Shown piece by piece: positions 44,629-54,484 of a stretch of 64,000 bases of DNA. Location of the stretch: contig NZ_LITT01000023.1 in NCBI RefSeq assembly GCF_001636845.1, positions 186,001-250,000 on the forward strand, given 5' to 3'. A program made the translations under genes and the position numbers. The notes below the pieces were generated by a model. The model was not told the origin of the DNA. It saw nothing but the letters and a program-made list of their open reading frames with translations, and made no database searches. This stretch comes from Clostridium ljungdahlii. Lineage in GTDB: Bacteria; Bacillota; Clostridia; Clostridiales; Clostridiaceae. The first letter of the stretch is position 1; each line of letters opens with the position of its first letter.

Positions 44629-44892
44629 ATGAAGATCAATAAAATAGCTAAAGCAGGTACACTTGAATCTAATGATATTTTAATAATGGTTGTGCCAAAT
44701 GAATCATGTGGAATAAAAATTGAAATTGATAGTGTTGTAATGAAGCAGTTTGGTAAACAAATAGAAAGTGTCATTATAGATCAAATTAAAAAAATGAATA
44801 TTGAGGATATAGAAATTAAAGCTCAGGATAAGGGAGCATTAGATTATACTATAAGAGCTAGAGTTCAAACAGCTATAGAAAGGGCATTATAA
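44629..44892 (+). CDS. citD: Citrate lyase acyl carrier protein (gamma)
   Basis: An 87-residue protein; AGTLESND with Ser14 is the attachment site for the 2'-(5''-phosphoribosyl)-3'-dephospho-CoA prosthetic group. It carries the acetyl/citryl group in the citrate lyase complex with CitE and CitF. AGGGAGG precedes ATG 44629; citE follows after 22 bases. Confidence 0.95.
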   Translation: MKINKIAKAGTLESNDILIMVVPNESCGIKIEIDSVVMKQFGKQIESVIIDQIKKMNIEDIEIKAQDKGALDYTIRARVQTAIERAL

Positions 44893-44914
44893 CAATTGAA
44901 AAGAGGTAATATAA

Positions 44915-45787
44915 ATGAAGGGATTAAGGAGAACAATGCTTTTTATGCCCGGTAACAATCCGGGAATGCTCCAGAATGCACCAATACTTGGAGCTGATTC
45001 TGTAATACTTGATTTAGAAGATGCAGTTAGTCTTACCGAAAAGGATAGTGCCAGAGCACTAGTAAAAAATGCAATTAGTTCATTGGACTATTCTAAAGTA
45101 GAATTGGTAGTTAGAGTAAATCCACTGGATACAGAATATGGTCTAAAGGATATAAAAGCTATTGCAAGTGTAAAACCAGATGTACTTATGATACCTAAAG
45201 CCACAGAAAAACAACTTGAAGATATAGATAATATGCTTTGTGAAATAGAAGAACATAGTAATTTTGAAAAAGGAAATATAAAGTTATTTCCAATAATTGA
45301 AACTGCATATGCCCTGGAAAATGTATATAGAATAATAAATTCTTCGAAAAGGGTTGCAGGAGTTCTTTTGGGAGCAGAAGATTTAACTTCAGATTTCGGT
45401 ATAAAAAGAACTAAGGAAGGAGAAGAAATTTTTTATGCTAGGAATAGAGTTTCTACTGCTTGTAGGGCAGCAAGAGTTGACGCAATTGACACACCGTTCA
45501 CAGATACAAATGATTATGAGGGGCTAAAGAAAGATACAAGTAAAGCAAAGAGTCTAGGCTTTACAGGCAAAGCATCTATTAACCCTAGGCAAATAGATAC
45601 TATACATGATGTTTTTTCTCCAACAGAAGCAGAAGTGAAGCATGCTCTTAGAGTATTAAAAGCAAGAGATGAAGCAAAAGAAAAAGGACTTGGAGTATTT
45701 TCACTGGATGGTAAGATGGTAGACGCTCCAGTTATTAATAGGGCAGTTACTACGTCAAAATTAGCTAAGGTTTTAGGATTGATATAA
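44915..45787 (+). CDS. citE: Citrate lyase beta subunit (citryl-ACP lyase)
   Basis: A 290-residue HpcH/HpaI-fold enzyme: RRTMLFMPGNNPGML, DSVILDLEDAVS, VRVNPLD and GAEDLTSDFG are the CitE signature; acidic residues of LDLEDA and AEDLT bind Mg2+. It splits citryl-ACP into acetyl-ACP and oxaloacetate. AAAAGAGGTAA precedes ATG 44915. Confidence 0.95.
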   Translation: MKGLRRTMLFMPGNNPGMLQNAPILGADSVILDLEDAVSLTEKDSARALVKNAISSLDYSKVELVVRVNPLDTEYGLKDIKAIASVKPDVLMIPKATEKQLEDIDNMLCEIEEHSNFEKGNIKLFPIIETAYALENVYRIINSSKRVAGVLLGAEDLTSDFGIKRTKEGEEIFYARNRVSTACRAARVDAIDTPFTDTNDYEGLKKDTSKAKSLGFTGKASINPRQIDTIHDVFSPTEAEVKHALRVLKARDEAKEKGLGVFSLDGKMVDAPVINRAVTTSKLAKVLGLI

Positions 45788-45846
45788 TAAAGAACTTTGT
45801 TTATATGAAAATTTAGAGATAATTATGTTGAGAAATGAGGGATAAC

Positions 45847-47388
45847 ATGAAAAATATACTGGGAAGAGAAATTCCAGATTATATTGAAGGTTACGGAAAA
45901 GTAAAGCCTTTCAATGGTGCGTCTGCAAGTTATGGTATAAAGACAAAATCAAAAGTAAAGATTACTTCGGTAAAACCTGGAGATAAAAAATTACTTTCAA
46001 GCATAAATGAAGCTTTAGATAAAGTAAAAATAAAAGATGGAATGACTATTTCTTTTCATCATCACTTAAGAAATGGTGATTTTATTTTAAACAATATAGT
46101 ATATGAAATAGCTAAAAGAGGTATAAAAGATATAAAGATAGCCGCAAGTTCAATATTTCCTATTCATGAACCATTAGTTGAACATATAAAAAATGGAGTT
46201 GTAACGGGAATAGTGACAAATTATATATCAGGTCCTGTAGCAGAGGCAGTATCAAGGGGATATTTAAAAACACCTGTTGTTATGATGACACATGGTGGGA
46301 GGCCAAGGTCAATAGAGAGTGGAGAGCTTCACATAGATGTAGCTTTTATAGCATCACCTACAGCAGATAGTTATGGTAATATAAATGGTGTTTATGGTAA
46401 TGCGGCTTGTGGATCACTTGGATATGCTGTACCTGATGTGCAATATGCAGATAAAGTTGTAGCAATTACAGACAATTTGGTTCCTTATCCTGCTTGTCCT
46501 ATAGAAATAAGTCAGGAATACGTTGATTATGTAGTAAAAGTGGACTCAATAGGCAATCCGGAGGGAATAGTATCAGGAACAACAAAAATTACTAAGGATC
46601 CAGTGGGTCTTAAAATTGCACAAATGGCTGCTAGAGTTATGGACGTATCTGGTTATATAAAAAATGACATGTCATTTCAAACTGGTGCGGGTGGTACATC
46701 ACTGGCAGTAGCAGCGGAGTTGGGAAAAATAATGAAGGAGAGAGGTATAGTTGGAAGTTTTGCGGCAGGTGGTATAACTGGTTATATTGTAGATATGTTA
46801 GATGAAGGATTATTTAGAAATTTATTTGATGTACAGTGCTTTGACTTAAAAGCTGTAGAATCATATAGGGACAATCCTAAGCATCAGGGAATGGGAGGAT
46901 CTATGTATGGCAGTCCATCAAATAAGGGAGCTGTAGTCAACAATCTAGATGTCATGATTCTTGGTGCCACTGAAATAGATACTGATTTTAATGTAAATGT
47001 AACCACAGGTTCTAATGGAATAATAATGGGAGGATCTGGAGGACACAGTGATACGGCAGCCGGTGCAAAGCTTGCAATTGTTGTTACAAATCTTATAAAG
47101 GGCAGACTCCCTATAATAAAAGATAAGGTAACTACGATAACTACACCAGGAGAAAGTATAGATGTAGTTATTACAGAAAGAGGAATAGCTATAAATCCAA
47201 GAAGAAAGGATCTAATTGAAAAACTTGAAAAGAGCAATCTCCCTATAATTACAATAGAAGAACTTAAAGATAAAGCTGAGAAGATGACTGGAAAACCAAA
47301 GGCAGTAAAATTTTCCAATGACATAGTTGCAGTAGTTGAATATAGAGATGGAACAGTTATTGATGTGGTTAAAAAAGTATTAGGATAG
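45847..47388 (+). CDS. citF: Citrate lyase alpha subunit (citrate CoA-transferase)
   Basis: A protein of about 513 residues matching CitF: SFHHHLRNGDFILN, MMTHGGRPRSIESGE, and the C-terminal GGSGGHSDTAAGAK loop. It exchanges acetyl for citrate on the CitD carrier. The frame is open from ATG 45835; ATG 45847 has the better spaced GAGGGA. The operon here lacks citC (acetyl ligase), citX and citG (prosthetic group), which must be elsewhere. Confidence 0.94.
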   Translation: MKNILGREIPDYIEGYGKVKPFNGASASYGIKTKSKVKITSVKPGDKKLLSSINEALDKVKIKDGMTISFHHHLRNGDFILNNIVYEIAKRGIKDIKIAASSIFPIHEPLVEHIKNGVVTGIVTNYISGPVAEAVSRGYLKTPVVMMTHGGRPRSIESGELHIDVAFIASPTADSYGNINGVYGNAACGSLGYAVPDVQYADKVVAITDNLVPYPACPIEISQEYVDYVVKVDSIGNPEGIVSGTTKITKDPVGLKIAQMAARVMDVSGYIKNDMSFQTGAGGTSLAVAAELGKIMKERGIVGSFAAGGITGYIVDMLDEGLFRNLFDVQCFDLKAVESYRDNPKHQGMGGSMYGSPSNKGAVVNNLDVMILGATEIDTDFNVNVTTGSNGIIMGGSGGHSDTAAGAKLAIVVTNLIKGRLPIIKDKVTTITTPGESIDVVITERGIAINPRRKDLIEKLEKSNLPIITIEELKDKAEKMTGKPKAVKFSNDIVAVVEYRDGTVIDVVKKVLG

Positions 47389-47415
47389 TTTTAGTATGAA
47401 GTTATACAAAATAAG

Positions 47416-47460
47416 CAGAGTTCTAAACATCAGATGGGGTTTTGATCCTATTTGATGTTT
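47416..47460 (+). terminator. Terminator after citF, family B hairpin
   Basis: CAGAGTTC at 47416-47423 is followed by a hairpin of AACATCAGATGGGG with TCCTATTTGATGTT (47426-47459) and TTTCT. Sequence and layout are those of the hairpin module at 25862 and 53337, here without the rest of the repeat. Confidence 0.65.
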
Positions 47461-47530
47461 TTCTATGATTAATAAAAAATAGCTCGATATATTTGTTATT
47501 TTGTATTAATTTATATAGGGAGGGATTATA

Positions 47531-49135
47531 ATGAAGATAAAGGAAGTTCATTTTAAATTGCATACGAGAATTGCCTTATTAGTATGTGGTGTTGTAGCAC
47601 TTGTATTAATAGTAACTAATATTTTTATTAGCAAAAAAATAACGGATATGACTAGAGAACATCTTGAGGAAAAAGCTTTTGATATTGCACATATTGTTTC
47701 TCAATCACCTACAATAATTGACGGACTTAATAATCCACAGCATGAGAGTAAGATTCAATACTTGGCTAATAAGATGAAAGACTCAACAAGTGTTCAATTT
47801 ATTGTTGTTACGGATATGAAAGGAATTAGAAAATCCCATCCTGATAAAATAGAGTTAGGTAAAAAAGCTATAGGTGGAGATTTTGGAAAAGCATTCCAAG
47901 GGAATGAATACGTTTCCGAAGCCCAAGGAACTTTGGGAAAATCTCTTAGAATTTTTGTTCCTATTAGGGACAATAATAGCCATCAAATTGGGGTGGTTGT
48001 GGTTGGAATTGCAATGGATAAAGTACAGCAGTCAGTTATACAAAGTAGACATACAATATATTTTGGCATAGTTTTTGGGTTCTTGACAGGTGTAGTTGGA
48101 GCTGTTTTACTTGCTAATAATATAAAGAAAACTATGTTTGGAATGGAGCCATCTGATATAGCTAAATTGTTGAGGGAAAGGAGTGCCATGCTTAAGTCTG
48201 TAAGAGAAGGAATACTTGCTGTAGACAAGCATGGAATAATAACACTTGTCAATGATGAGGCTGCAAGGATATTTGATAAAGCTGATATACGTAAGGTTGT
48301 GGGTAAAAAAGTTGATGATTGTGTTGATAATACTAGACTTATTCAAGTATTAAAATCGGGGCAATCAGAACTTGATAGGGAACAAGAACTTAAAGGTATA
48401 ACTTTGATTACAAATCGTATTCCCATTGTTGTAAATAATAAAATTGATGGTGCTATTGCCACCTTTCGTGATAAGACAGAGGTGAAGATACTGGCAGAAC
48501 AACTTACAGGGGTAAAGTCATATGCTAGTTCACTTAGGGCACAAACCCATGAATTTATGAATAAACTCCATGTAATACTAGGTATGCTGAGCATGAAATC
48601 TTATGATGAATTATCCGAATATATACAAACTATTGCTAATAAATATCAAAAAGAAATTGGTTTTGTTATAAGGCATTTTAAAGATCCTGTACTATCAGGA
48701 TTTATACTTGGGAAAATGAGTTACGCAAGAGAAAAAAATGTTAGCTTAGTATTGTCAGAAGATTCATATGTTCCAGAGCCTTCTAATAAAGGAATTACTC
48801 ATGAGTTGATAACAGTTGTAGGTAATTTGATAGATAATGCAATAGATGCAGTTTCTATAAGTGAAGATAAGATAATTTATGTAAGCTTGGTTCCGGATGA
48901 TGATCGCTTGCATATTACTGTTTCAGATACTGGAAATGGGTTTGATGATAAAAATAAAAATGAAATATTTAAAAAAGGTTTTTCGACAAAAAAAGGTAGT
49001 AGAGGTTTTGGACTTTACTTAGTTAAGAGAAGTATAGAAAAGTTAGCTGGGCGTATAGATGTATACTCTAAAATAAATGAAGGTACTACTTTTGATGTTG
49101 AACTAAACTATGAAAGAAAAGGTGATATAATTTGA
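47531..49135 (+). CDS. CitA/DcuS-type sensor histidine kinase
   Basis: A 534-residue kinase: helix about 12-34, extracytoplasmic single-Cache/PDC sensor about 35-172 with RKSHPDKIELGKK, helix about 175-197, cytosolic PAS about 210-320, dimerisation helix with phospho-acceptor His340 (AQTHEFMNKLH), and HATPase domain (NLIDNAIDA, GFGLYLVKRS). This family senses citrate, fumarate or malate outside the cell. It overlaps the regulator gene by four bases and lies directly after citF, so control of the citrate genes is likely. Confidence 0.92.
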   Translation: MKIKEVHFKLHTRIALLVCGVVALVLIVTNIFISKKITDMTREHLEEKAFDIAHIVSQSPTIIDGLNNPQHESKIQYLANKMKDSTSVQFIVVTDMKGIRKSHPDKIELGKKAIGGDFGKAFQGNEYVSEAQGTLGKSLRIFVPIRDNNSHQIGVVVVGIAMDKVQQSVIQSRHTIYFGIVFGFLTGVVGAVLLANNIKKTMFGMEPSDIAKLLRERSAMLKSVREGILAVDKHGIITLVNDEAARIFDKADIRKVVGKKVDDCVDNTRLIQVLKSGQSELDREQELKGITLITNRIPIVVNNKIDGAIATFRDKTEVKILAEQLTGVKSYASSLRAQTHEFMNKLHVILGMLSMKSYDELSEYIQTIANKYQKEIGFVIRHFKDPVLSGFILGKMSYAREKNVSLVLSEDSYVPEPSNKGITHELITVVGNLIDNAIDAVSISEDKIIYVSLVPDDDRLHITVSDTGNGFDDKNKNEIFKKGFSTKKGSRGFGLYLVKRSIEKLAGRIDVYSKINEGTTFDVELNYERKGDII

Positions 49136-49833
49136 TAAAAGTCCTAATTGTCGAAGATGATCCCATGGTGTGTGAATTAAATAAAAGATACCTAAGCCAG
49201 GTAAATGAATTTAAATTAGTAGATACTGCTTCTTCATTTGAAGAGGCAGTTAAAGTACTGAAAAAAAATCAAATTGATTTAATACTACTTGATATTTTTA
49301 TGCCAGGGAAAAATGGACTTGATTTATTTAAATATATTAGAAAATTAAATGGGGAAGTTGATGTTATAATTGTTTCAGCAGCTTGCGATATAAATGTGAT
49401 AAAAAAGTCACTTCACTTAGGTGTGGTTGATTATTTAATTAAACCATTTCAATTTGAAAGATTTAATTCTGCACTTTCAAGTTATAGGGATGCTCAAAAT
49501 TTCATAAAGGGGAGTAATGTTATAAATCAAAAAGACTTAGACAATTATATTTTTAATAAAGATCAACAAACGATAAATAACCTTCCAAAAGGATTAGATA
49601 AAAATACATTACAAAATGTTTGGACAAGCATTTTGAAGATAGGTATAGATGATTTTTCAACAGTAGAATTGGCTGAAATGATGGGAATGTCAAGAGTTTC
49701 TATGAGAAAATACTTGGAGTTTTTGCATAGAATAGGAGTATTAACTATGAATATAGAATATGGTTTGGTTGGAAGACCTGAATATAAATATAAATGTATT
49801 AATTTTAGTGGAAATTTTTTGAGACACTATTAA
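49132..49833 (+). CDS. CitB/DcuR-type response regulator
   Basis: A 233-residue regulator: receiver domain with Asp10 and phospho-acceptor Asp54 (LILLDIFMP), Lys about 105 (LIKPF), linker, and C-terminal HTH (FSTVELAEMMGMSRVSMRKYLEFL). It starts with TTG at 49132 overlapping the kinase stop (TTGA), after AAAAGGTGA. It probably activates the citS/citDEF and perhaps aspA/malic enzyme promoters. Confidence 0.92.
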   Translation: MIKVLIVEDDPMVCELNKRYLSQVNEFKLVDTASSFEEAVKVLKKNQIDLILLDIFMPGKNGLDLFKYIRKLNGEVDVIIVSAACDINVIKKSLHLGVVDYLIKPFQFERFNSALSSYRDAQNFIKGSNVINQKDLDNYIFNKDQQTINNLPKGLDKNTLQNVWTSILKIGIDDFSTVELAEMMGMSRVSMRKYLEFLHRIGVLTMNIEYGLVGRPEYKYKCINFSGNFLRHY

Positions 49834-49963
49834 CTGAAAGTATTTTTCTGGTACGAGGATTATTGATAATATTTATGTCAGAGTTTAAATATTTGTATTG
49901 AATGTTTTTTGAAATTTAACAAATACTATCCTTAAGATTATATAGGCTTGAGGTGGTATATTA

Positions 49964-51385
49964 ATGAAAAGTAATCATAAAGGACTTTCAGCAGGTCAGC
50001 TTACAATGATGGCTTTAGGAACTGTAATAGGTGGTTCATTTTTCCTAGGTTCTGCTGTGGCTATTCATGCAGCAGGGCCTTCTATTATTATTGCTTATGT
50101 ACTAGGAGGAATTTTAGTATATTTTATTCTTTCTGCACTTTCTGAGATGACTGTATCTGACCCAGCTCCAGGATCTTTTGCTACCTATGCAGGTAAAGCT
50201 TTTGGACGTGGAACTGAATTTGTGGTGGGATGGGTTTATTGGACAGGAATGGTTCTAGCTATGTCCAGTGAAGCAGTAGCAATATCAATTTTAATTCGCA
50301 GGTGGTTTCCTAAAGTATCCATATCTTTAATTGGAATTAGTATTATTATTTGTATTACACTGCTCAATTTATTAGGTGCAAGTAAATTAAGTAAGCTTGA
50401 GAGTGCTCTTGCTTCTTTTAAGATAGCTGCCATACTATGCTTTGTTATTATTGGCATACTCCTAATTACAGGGTTAATAGGTGGAATCTCACAAGTTAAA
50501 TTAGGTCAATTAGGTAGAGAACCTTTTTTTGCTGGGGGAATAAAAAGCATTGCAGGAAGTATGCTTACAGTTATGTTTGCTTATGCTGGTTTTGAGATAA
50601 TTGGTTTAGCTGCTTCAGAGACTAAATATCCTGAAAAAGTAATTCCAAAAGCCATTAGATATACTGTGTTAAGCCTTGTTGGCCTTTATATAGTTTCTGC
50701 AGCTGTAATTATATTTTTAATTCCTACAGCTGGCATTAGTGAAAATGTGAGTCCTATGGTAGCGGCCCTTAATAATTGGGGAATGGGTTGGGCAGGTAAT
50801 GTTATGAATATAATAATGATTACGGCTATACTTTCTACAATGTTAGCAGCCATGTTTGGACTTGGAAGGATGATTCGCTCTCTTGCAGATGGAGGTCATG
50901 CACCTGAATTATTAAGAGATAGGAGAGATGTTCCTTATAAAGGAATGATGTTTTCGGGATTTTCTATGCTTTTAGGGCTTATAATTGGACTTTTATTTCC
51001 AAAGGTTTATTTGTTTTTAGTAAGTTCAGGAGGTTTTGCGATACTTTTTACCTATGCAATTATTGTAGCTTCCCATATTCGTTATCGCAAGAAAAACTTA
51101 CAAGAGTTAAAGAAAAAAGGATATCCCTATGGTTCATTGATTACTTTAATAAGTCTTGTTGTTATTATTGCAAGTATGCCTTTTATTTCAGGGCAAACAC
51201 CAGGTCTTATAACTGGAATTATAATTATAGCTGTATACTTATTTATATATTTAAGTGTAGAAGTCTATAAAAGAACTAGAGAAAATATTAGTGTAGATAA
51301 TAGGTTAAGTGTAAAAAAGCAAATAATTGATCTACTTACAGAGTTTTCTGAGGAAATTACTGATCATGGGAAAGATAAAAAATGA
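49964..51385 (+). CDS. APC family amino acid permease
   Basis: A 473-residue transporter with 12 membrane helices. The first helix shows GTVIGGSFFLGSAVAIHAAGP, the substrate/Na+ glycine bend of the APC family, and DPAPGSFATYAGKAFGRG follows the second to third helix. Substrate not deducible; proximity to aspartase and the CitAB system hints at a dicarboxylic or related amino acid. TGAGGTGG precedes ATG 49964. Confidence 0.88.
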   Translation: MKSNHKGLSAGQLTMMALGTVIGGSFFLGSAVAIHAAGPSIIIAYVLGGILVYFILSALSEMTVSDPAPGSFATYAGKAFGRGTEFVVGWVYWTGMVLAMSSEAVAISILIRRWFPKVSISLIGISIIICITLLNLLGASKLSKLESALASFKIAAILCFVIIGILLITGLIGGISQVKLGQLGREPFFAGGIKSIAGSMLTVMFAYAGFEIIGLAASETKYPEKVIPKAIRYTVLSLVGLYIVSAAVIIFLIPTAGISENVSPMVAALNNWGMGWAGNVMNIIMITAILSTMLAAMFGLGRMIRSLADGGHAPELLRDRRDVPYKGMMFSGFSMLLGLIIGLLFPKVYLFLVSSGGFAILFTYAIIVASHIRYRKKNLQELKKKGYPYGSLITLISLVVIIASMPFISGQTPGLITGIIIIAVYLFIYLSVEVYKRTRENISVDNRLSVKKQIIDLLTEFSEEITDHGKDKK

Positions 51386-51771
51386 TTTCAAATTGAAATC
51401 CTGTAGTAGGGGAATCCCTCGTTGAGTAAAATATTCTATTTTTTATTATCTTGATTCCTCATGAATATTTTTAAATTAAAAATAGGACATAATAAATATT
51501 TTGTTTAATTTATTATAACATAATATAGTGTTAAATCCAATTTTTATTAAAATAAATACATAAAAATACCATAAATGATAACATTTATTTACTTATAGTG
51601 TAATTTTATGTAAATTTATAAATAAAATTTGTTATTAATAATAAAAAAATTTATTTAATTTCACAATAATATGACAAAATATTTATTATGTACTAATAAT
51701 ATAGTTTATTTCTCATAATACTAAGTTTTAATTAAAGTGTTTAATATAGAGTAGAAAGGAATAGTGAGGAT
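51386..51771. other. Very AT-rich intergenic region
   Basis: About 385 bases, more than 80% A+T, after the permease. It begins with TTTCAAATTGAAA (51386-51398) and GGGGAATCCCTC (51406-51417), which resembles the GGAGTCCCTCGG motif near the decayed IS200 element at 58775. Otherwise I see no gene or structured RNA; it should contain the promoter of the chemoreceptor at 51772. Confidence 0.4.
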
Positions 51772-52920
51772 ATGATCAAGGTAAATCAAATAGACAGTGT
51801 GAAAGAATTTGCTAAAGTTCAAGCAAATTTAGTATCTGGTGGAGTTGTATACGGAATTATAGAAGGTGATACCATGAAATGGGTACAGTCTTCAGATTCA
51901 TTTAGTATGGATGTATTTCACGTTGGTAAAAAATTTGATAGTAATAGTACATCTCTTACTGCAATTCATGAAAAAAGAGTATTGTCTAAGAAAGTTCCTC
52001 GTTCTGTTTATGGAACGAGACTTTTGATAACTTCAATTCCTATAGTGGATGAACAGGATAAGGCTGTTGGTGCTTTTTCTATGGCTTTTCCAAGATTACA
52101 TCCTGTAGCAAAAGCTTTTGAAAATTTTGCACCGATGTTAGCTGAAATGTTTTCAGAAGGTGTTTTTTTGTGTTTAACTGATCTTCAGAAGTTTATATGT
52201 GTACAATCTTCAAAACAATTTGATATTAATTCTATAAAAGTTGGAGATGAGTTTGGATCAGATTTTATCAGTAAAGAAGTGATAGGTACAGGAAAAGCCA
52301 AAGTTGAAAAAATAAATGCTTCAAAGTATGGAACTCCTGTTAAAATGCTAGGATATCCACTAATTGATGAAGATTCAAATGAAGTTGTTGGTAGTTTTGT
52401 TATAGCTATGCCAAAGGAGACTGAAGCAGAACTGCGTAATATGTCGGGTAATCTTACAGAAAGTATAACAGGAATATCTTCTGCTATTGAAGAATTGGCA
52501 GCATCAGCATCACAAATACATACCAATGAACAGGAACTTAATAATGATATAAGTCAGATAACAGAATTATCAGAAGAAATAAATAAGATATCTTCTTTTA
52601 TAGAGGATATTGCAAATGAAACAAAGATGTTGGGGCTAAATGCTGCTATTGAAGCTGCCAGAGCAGGACAAGCTGGTAGTGGTTTTGGTGTAGTGGCAAA
52701 TCAGATAAGAAAACTTTCTGAACAAGCTAAGAGTACGGTGCCTAAGATTAAAAAATTAACAGATAATATTGAAGAAAAAGTAGATGGATCTAGCAAGAAA
52801 AGCAAGGGATCTCTAGCTTCAAGTCAGGAACAGGCTGCTGCAACTGAAGAAATTACAGCAAGTATAGAAGAGATAACTACTATGTCAGAAAAATTGAGTG
52901 AGATTGCACTTAAACTTTAA
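51772..52920 (+). CDS. Soluble chemoreceptor with tandem sensor modules
   Basis: A 382-residue protein without membrane helices. Two similar modules (about 20-110 and 120-222) each begin GVxxxxxxxxKxxxVQSS and end GxPxxDExxxxVGxFxxAMP, a PAS/Cache-like duplication; then a short signalling coiled coil with [22 protein letters not shown]. It should sense an intracellular signal and talk to CheA/CheW. The coiled coil is shorter than in the membrane receptors of this window. Confidence 0.88.
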   Translation: MIKVNQIDSVKEFAKVQANLVSGGVVYGIIEGDTMKWVQSSDSFSMDVFHVGKKFDSNSTSLTAIHEKRVLSKKVPRSVYGTRLLITSIPIVDEQDKAVGAFSMAFPRLHPVAKAFENFAPMLAEMFSEGVFLCLTDLQKFICVQSSKQFDINSIKVGDEFGSDFISKEVIGTGKAKVEKINASKYGTPVKMLGYPLIDEDSNEVVGSFVIAMPKETEAELRNMSGNLTESITGISSAIEELAASASQIHTNEQELNNDISQITELSEEINKISSFIEDIANETKMLGLNAAIEAARAGQAGSGFGVVANQIRKLSEQAKSTVPKIKKLTDNIEEKVDGSSKKSKGSLASSQEQAAATEEITASIEEITTMSEKLSEIALKL

Positions 52921-52930
52921 TCATATAGAG

Positions 52931-53176
52931 TCTCTAAACGAAAAATCAACTTATACTCTGGATATTTTTTACAACTTTCAGCTCCTTAAATATTTTGATA
53001 AGGCTAAGGAAAAAATTTAAAAAAATACTGAGAACTTTTGAAAACTCGTACCTCAAACAATTCAAAAGTTCTAGATTTTTTAAGAATTTTTTCCTAAGAC
53101 TTATATACAAAATATTTAAAAGAGCTTCATTGTTGTAAAAATATACCTGCGTATAAGTTGATTTTTAAGTTAGAGA
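52931..53176. repeat. 246-bp foldback (palindromic) element
   Basis: The left half (52931 to about 53046, TCTCTAAAC...GAACTTTTGAA) is the imperfect inverse complement of the right half (about 53061 to 53176, TTCAAAAGTTC...GTTAGAGA). Matching blocks include AAAAATCAACTTATAC, TAAATATTTTG, TTAGGAAAAAATT (one end in each arm) with about 15 bases between arms. No coding frame. It looks like a MITE derived from a DNA transposon, or a very long transcribed hairpin. Confidence 0.75.
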
Positions 53177-53332
53177 TTTATTCGATAATTATCCTCGTAT
53201 GGTTGGTTATTCTAAGTAAAATTTGAATTTACAAATAGAGATATGCTGACAAAATGGAAAGCACATTTTAAAAAATTTTTAAATTTAATGAAGTGTTTTT
53301 TGTTTTTGAATCGTTATATTAAGTGTAAGGAT

Positions 53333-53518
53333 AAACAGAGTTCTTGGTTTCAGGTGGAGGTTTTTTTCCATCTGAAACTTAGAAATCGTTATCCAGGGGC
53401 GTAGCAGCCGTTATCCCCCCACTTTATAAGAAAAGCAGATATCCCAAATCTTTGATTTGGTGATAGTCGCTTTCACAGAGTGAGATGGAGGTATTACGGC
53501 TGGTAGCCATCGGATAAA
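53333..53518 (+). repeat. Structured repeat, family B copy 2, in sigma-operon leader
   Basis: It starts with the CAGAGTTC module and the hairpin GTTTCAGGTGGA/TCCATCTGAAAC (53347-53378), then the main unit 53387-53518 with CGTTATCCAGGGG, one GCAGATATCCCAAATC hairpin (53435-53474), CACAGAGTG, GGTAGCCATCGGATAA. TTATCC and GGATAA can close the unit. It ends about 10 bases before the sigma-factor start codon, so if transcribed it forms the 5' leader of that operon. Confidence 0.65.
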
Positions 53519-53528
53519 AAGGGCGGTG

Positions 53529-54038
53529 ATGATTATTCAAAGAGATGAGTTTGCAAACTATATAAAACAATATGAGCGTTTAATCATTACTATATGTTTA
53601 TCTTTTACAAAAAATTATTTTGATGCAGAGGATTTGGCACAACAAACTTTTCTGGTTGCTTATAAAGATTATGAGAAATTTCAAGGAGAAAATTTTAAAG
53701 CCTGGCTCACTAAAATTGCTGTAAACAAGTGTAAAGACTATATGAAAAGTCCTGCACGAAAAATAAATAGTTTAACTGATGAAGAATATGAATGTCTGGA
53801 AGACAAGAAAAGCTGTATTGAAGATACTGTGATAGAAAATGATACTTTGCAGAAAATACATGATTTGTGTAATAAATTAAAGGAGCCTTACAGGACTGTA
53901 GCCATAAATTATTTTTGTAAAGATATTAAACTTTCCCATATGGCTGAATCTACGGGTCAAAAACTAAAAACTCTGCAGACACATTTGTATAGATCAAAAA
54001 AATTATTGAAAGTTTTATGGAAGGAGGAGTTTATGTGA
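53529..54038 (+). CDS. ECF-type RNA polymerase sigma factor
   Basis: A 169-residue group IV sigma factor: region 2 (ICLSFTKNYFDAEDLAQQTF, WLTKIAVNKCKDY) and region 4 (EPYRTVAINYFCKDIKLSHM then a recognition helix). ATG 53529 follows AAGGG; GTG 53526 is also possible. The next gene starts inside its stop codon and looks like its anti-sigma factor. The family B repeat ends immediately upstream. Confidence 0.88.
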   Translation: MIIQRDEFANYIKQYERLIITICLSFTKNYFDAEDLAQQTFLVAYKDYEKFQGENFKAWLTKIAVNKCKDYMKSPARKINSLTDEEYECLEDKKSCIEDTVIENDTLQKIHDLCNKLKEPYRTVAINYFCKDIKLSHMAESTGQKLKTLQTHLYRSKKLLKVLWKEEFM

Positions 54039-54484
54039 GTGAAGTTCTGTTTGATGAAAATGGACATTTAACTGAAAAATCCATAAAGTGCCTTAAGGAT
54101 GGTTCCTTAAAAAGTGAGGATACCATTATGATTTTAGATCATGTTTCTGAATGTGAAAGGTGTAGTGCCTATCTTGCTGATGGTTTTGATGATACTGAAC
54201 TTGTAAAAGCTCCTTTTGGATTTTGTGATGAGGTAGAGAATAAAATAAAAAGCAGAAAAAGCAATGAATTTATTTTTTACTCGGTTAGAGTTTCAATTGC
54301 AGCCTGTATGGCACTTATGATTGTTTTCTCAAATACATTAAATTTTATAGTAAATACAAAAAAAGTAGTAGGTATTGCACCGCCAAATTTAAGTATTGTA
54401 AACTCAATAAATACAAATATAAGTAATTTTTCTCAGAAGATAATTAACATGGAGGGTTTTAATAATGAGAATGAAAAAAGGTAA
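54035..54484 (+). CDS. Anti-sigma factor with zinc-finger-like motif
   Basis: A 149-residue protein: N-terminal HVSECERCSAYL (H-x3-C-x2-C, about residues 36-47) as in ZAS anti-sigma factors, one membrane helix (about 88-108) and an extracytoplasmic tail. GTG 54035 overlaps the sigma stop (GTGA) and follows GGAGG, which is better than ATG 54017. It should hold the sigma factor at the membrane until a signal arrives. Confidence 0.8.
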   Translation: MSEVLFDENGHLTEKSIKCLKDGSLKSEDTIMILDHVSECERCSAYLADGFDDTELVKAPFGFCDEVENKIKSRKSNEFIFYSVRVSIAACMALMIVFSNTLNFIVNTKKVVGIAPPNLSIVNSINTNISNFSQKIINMEGFNNENEKR

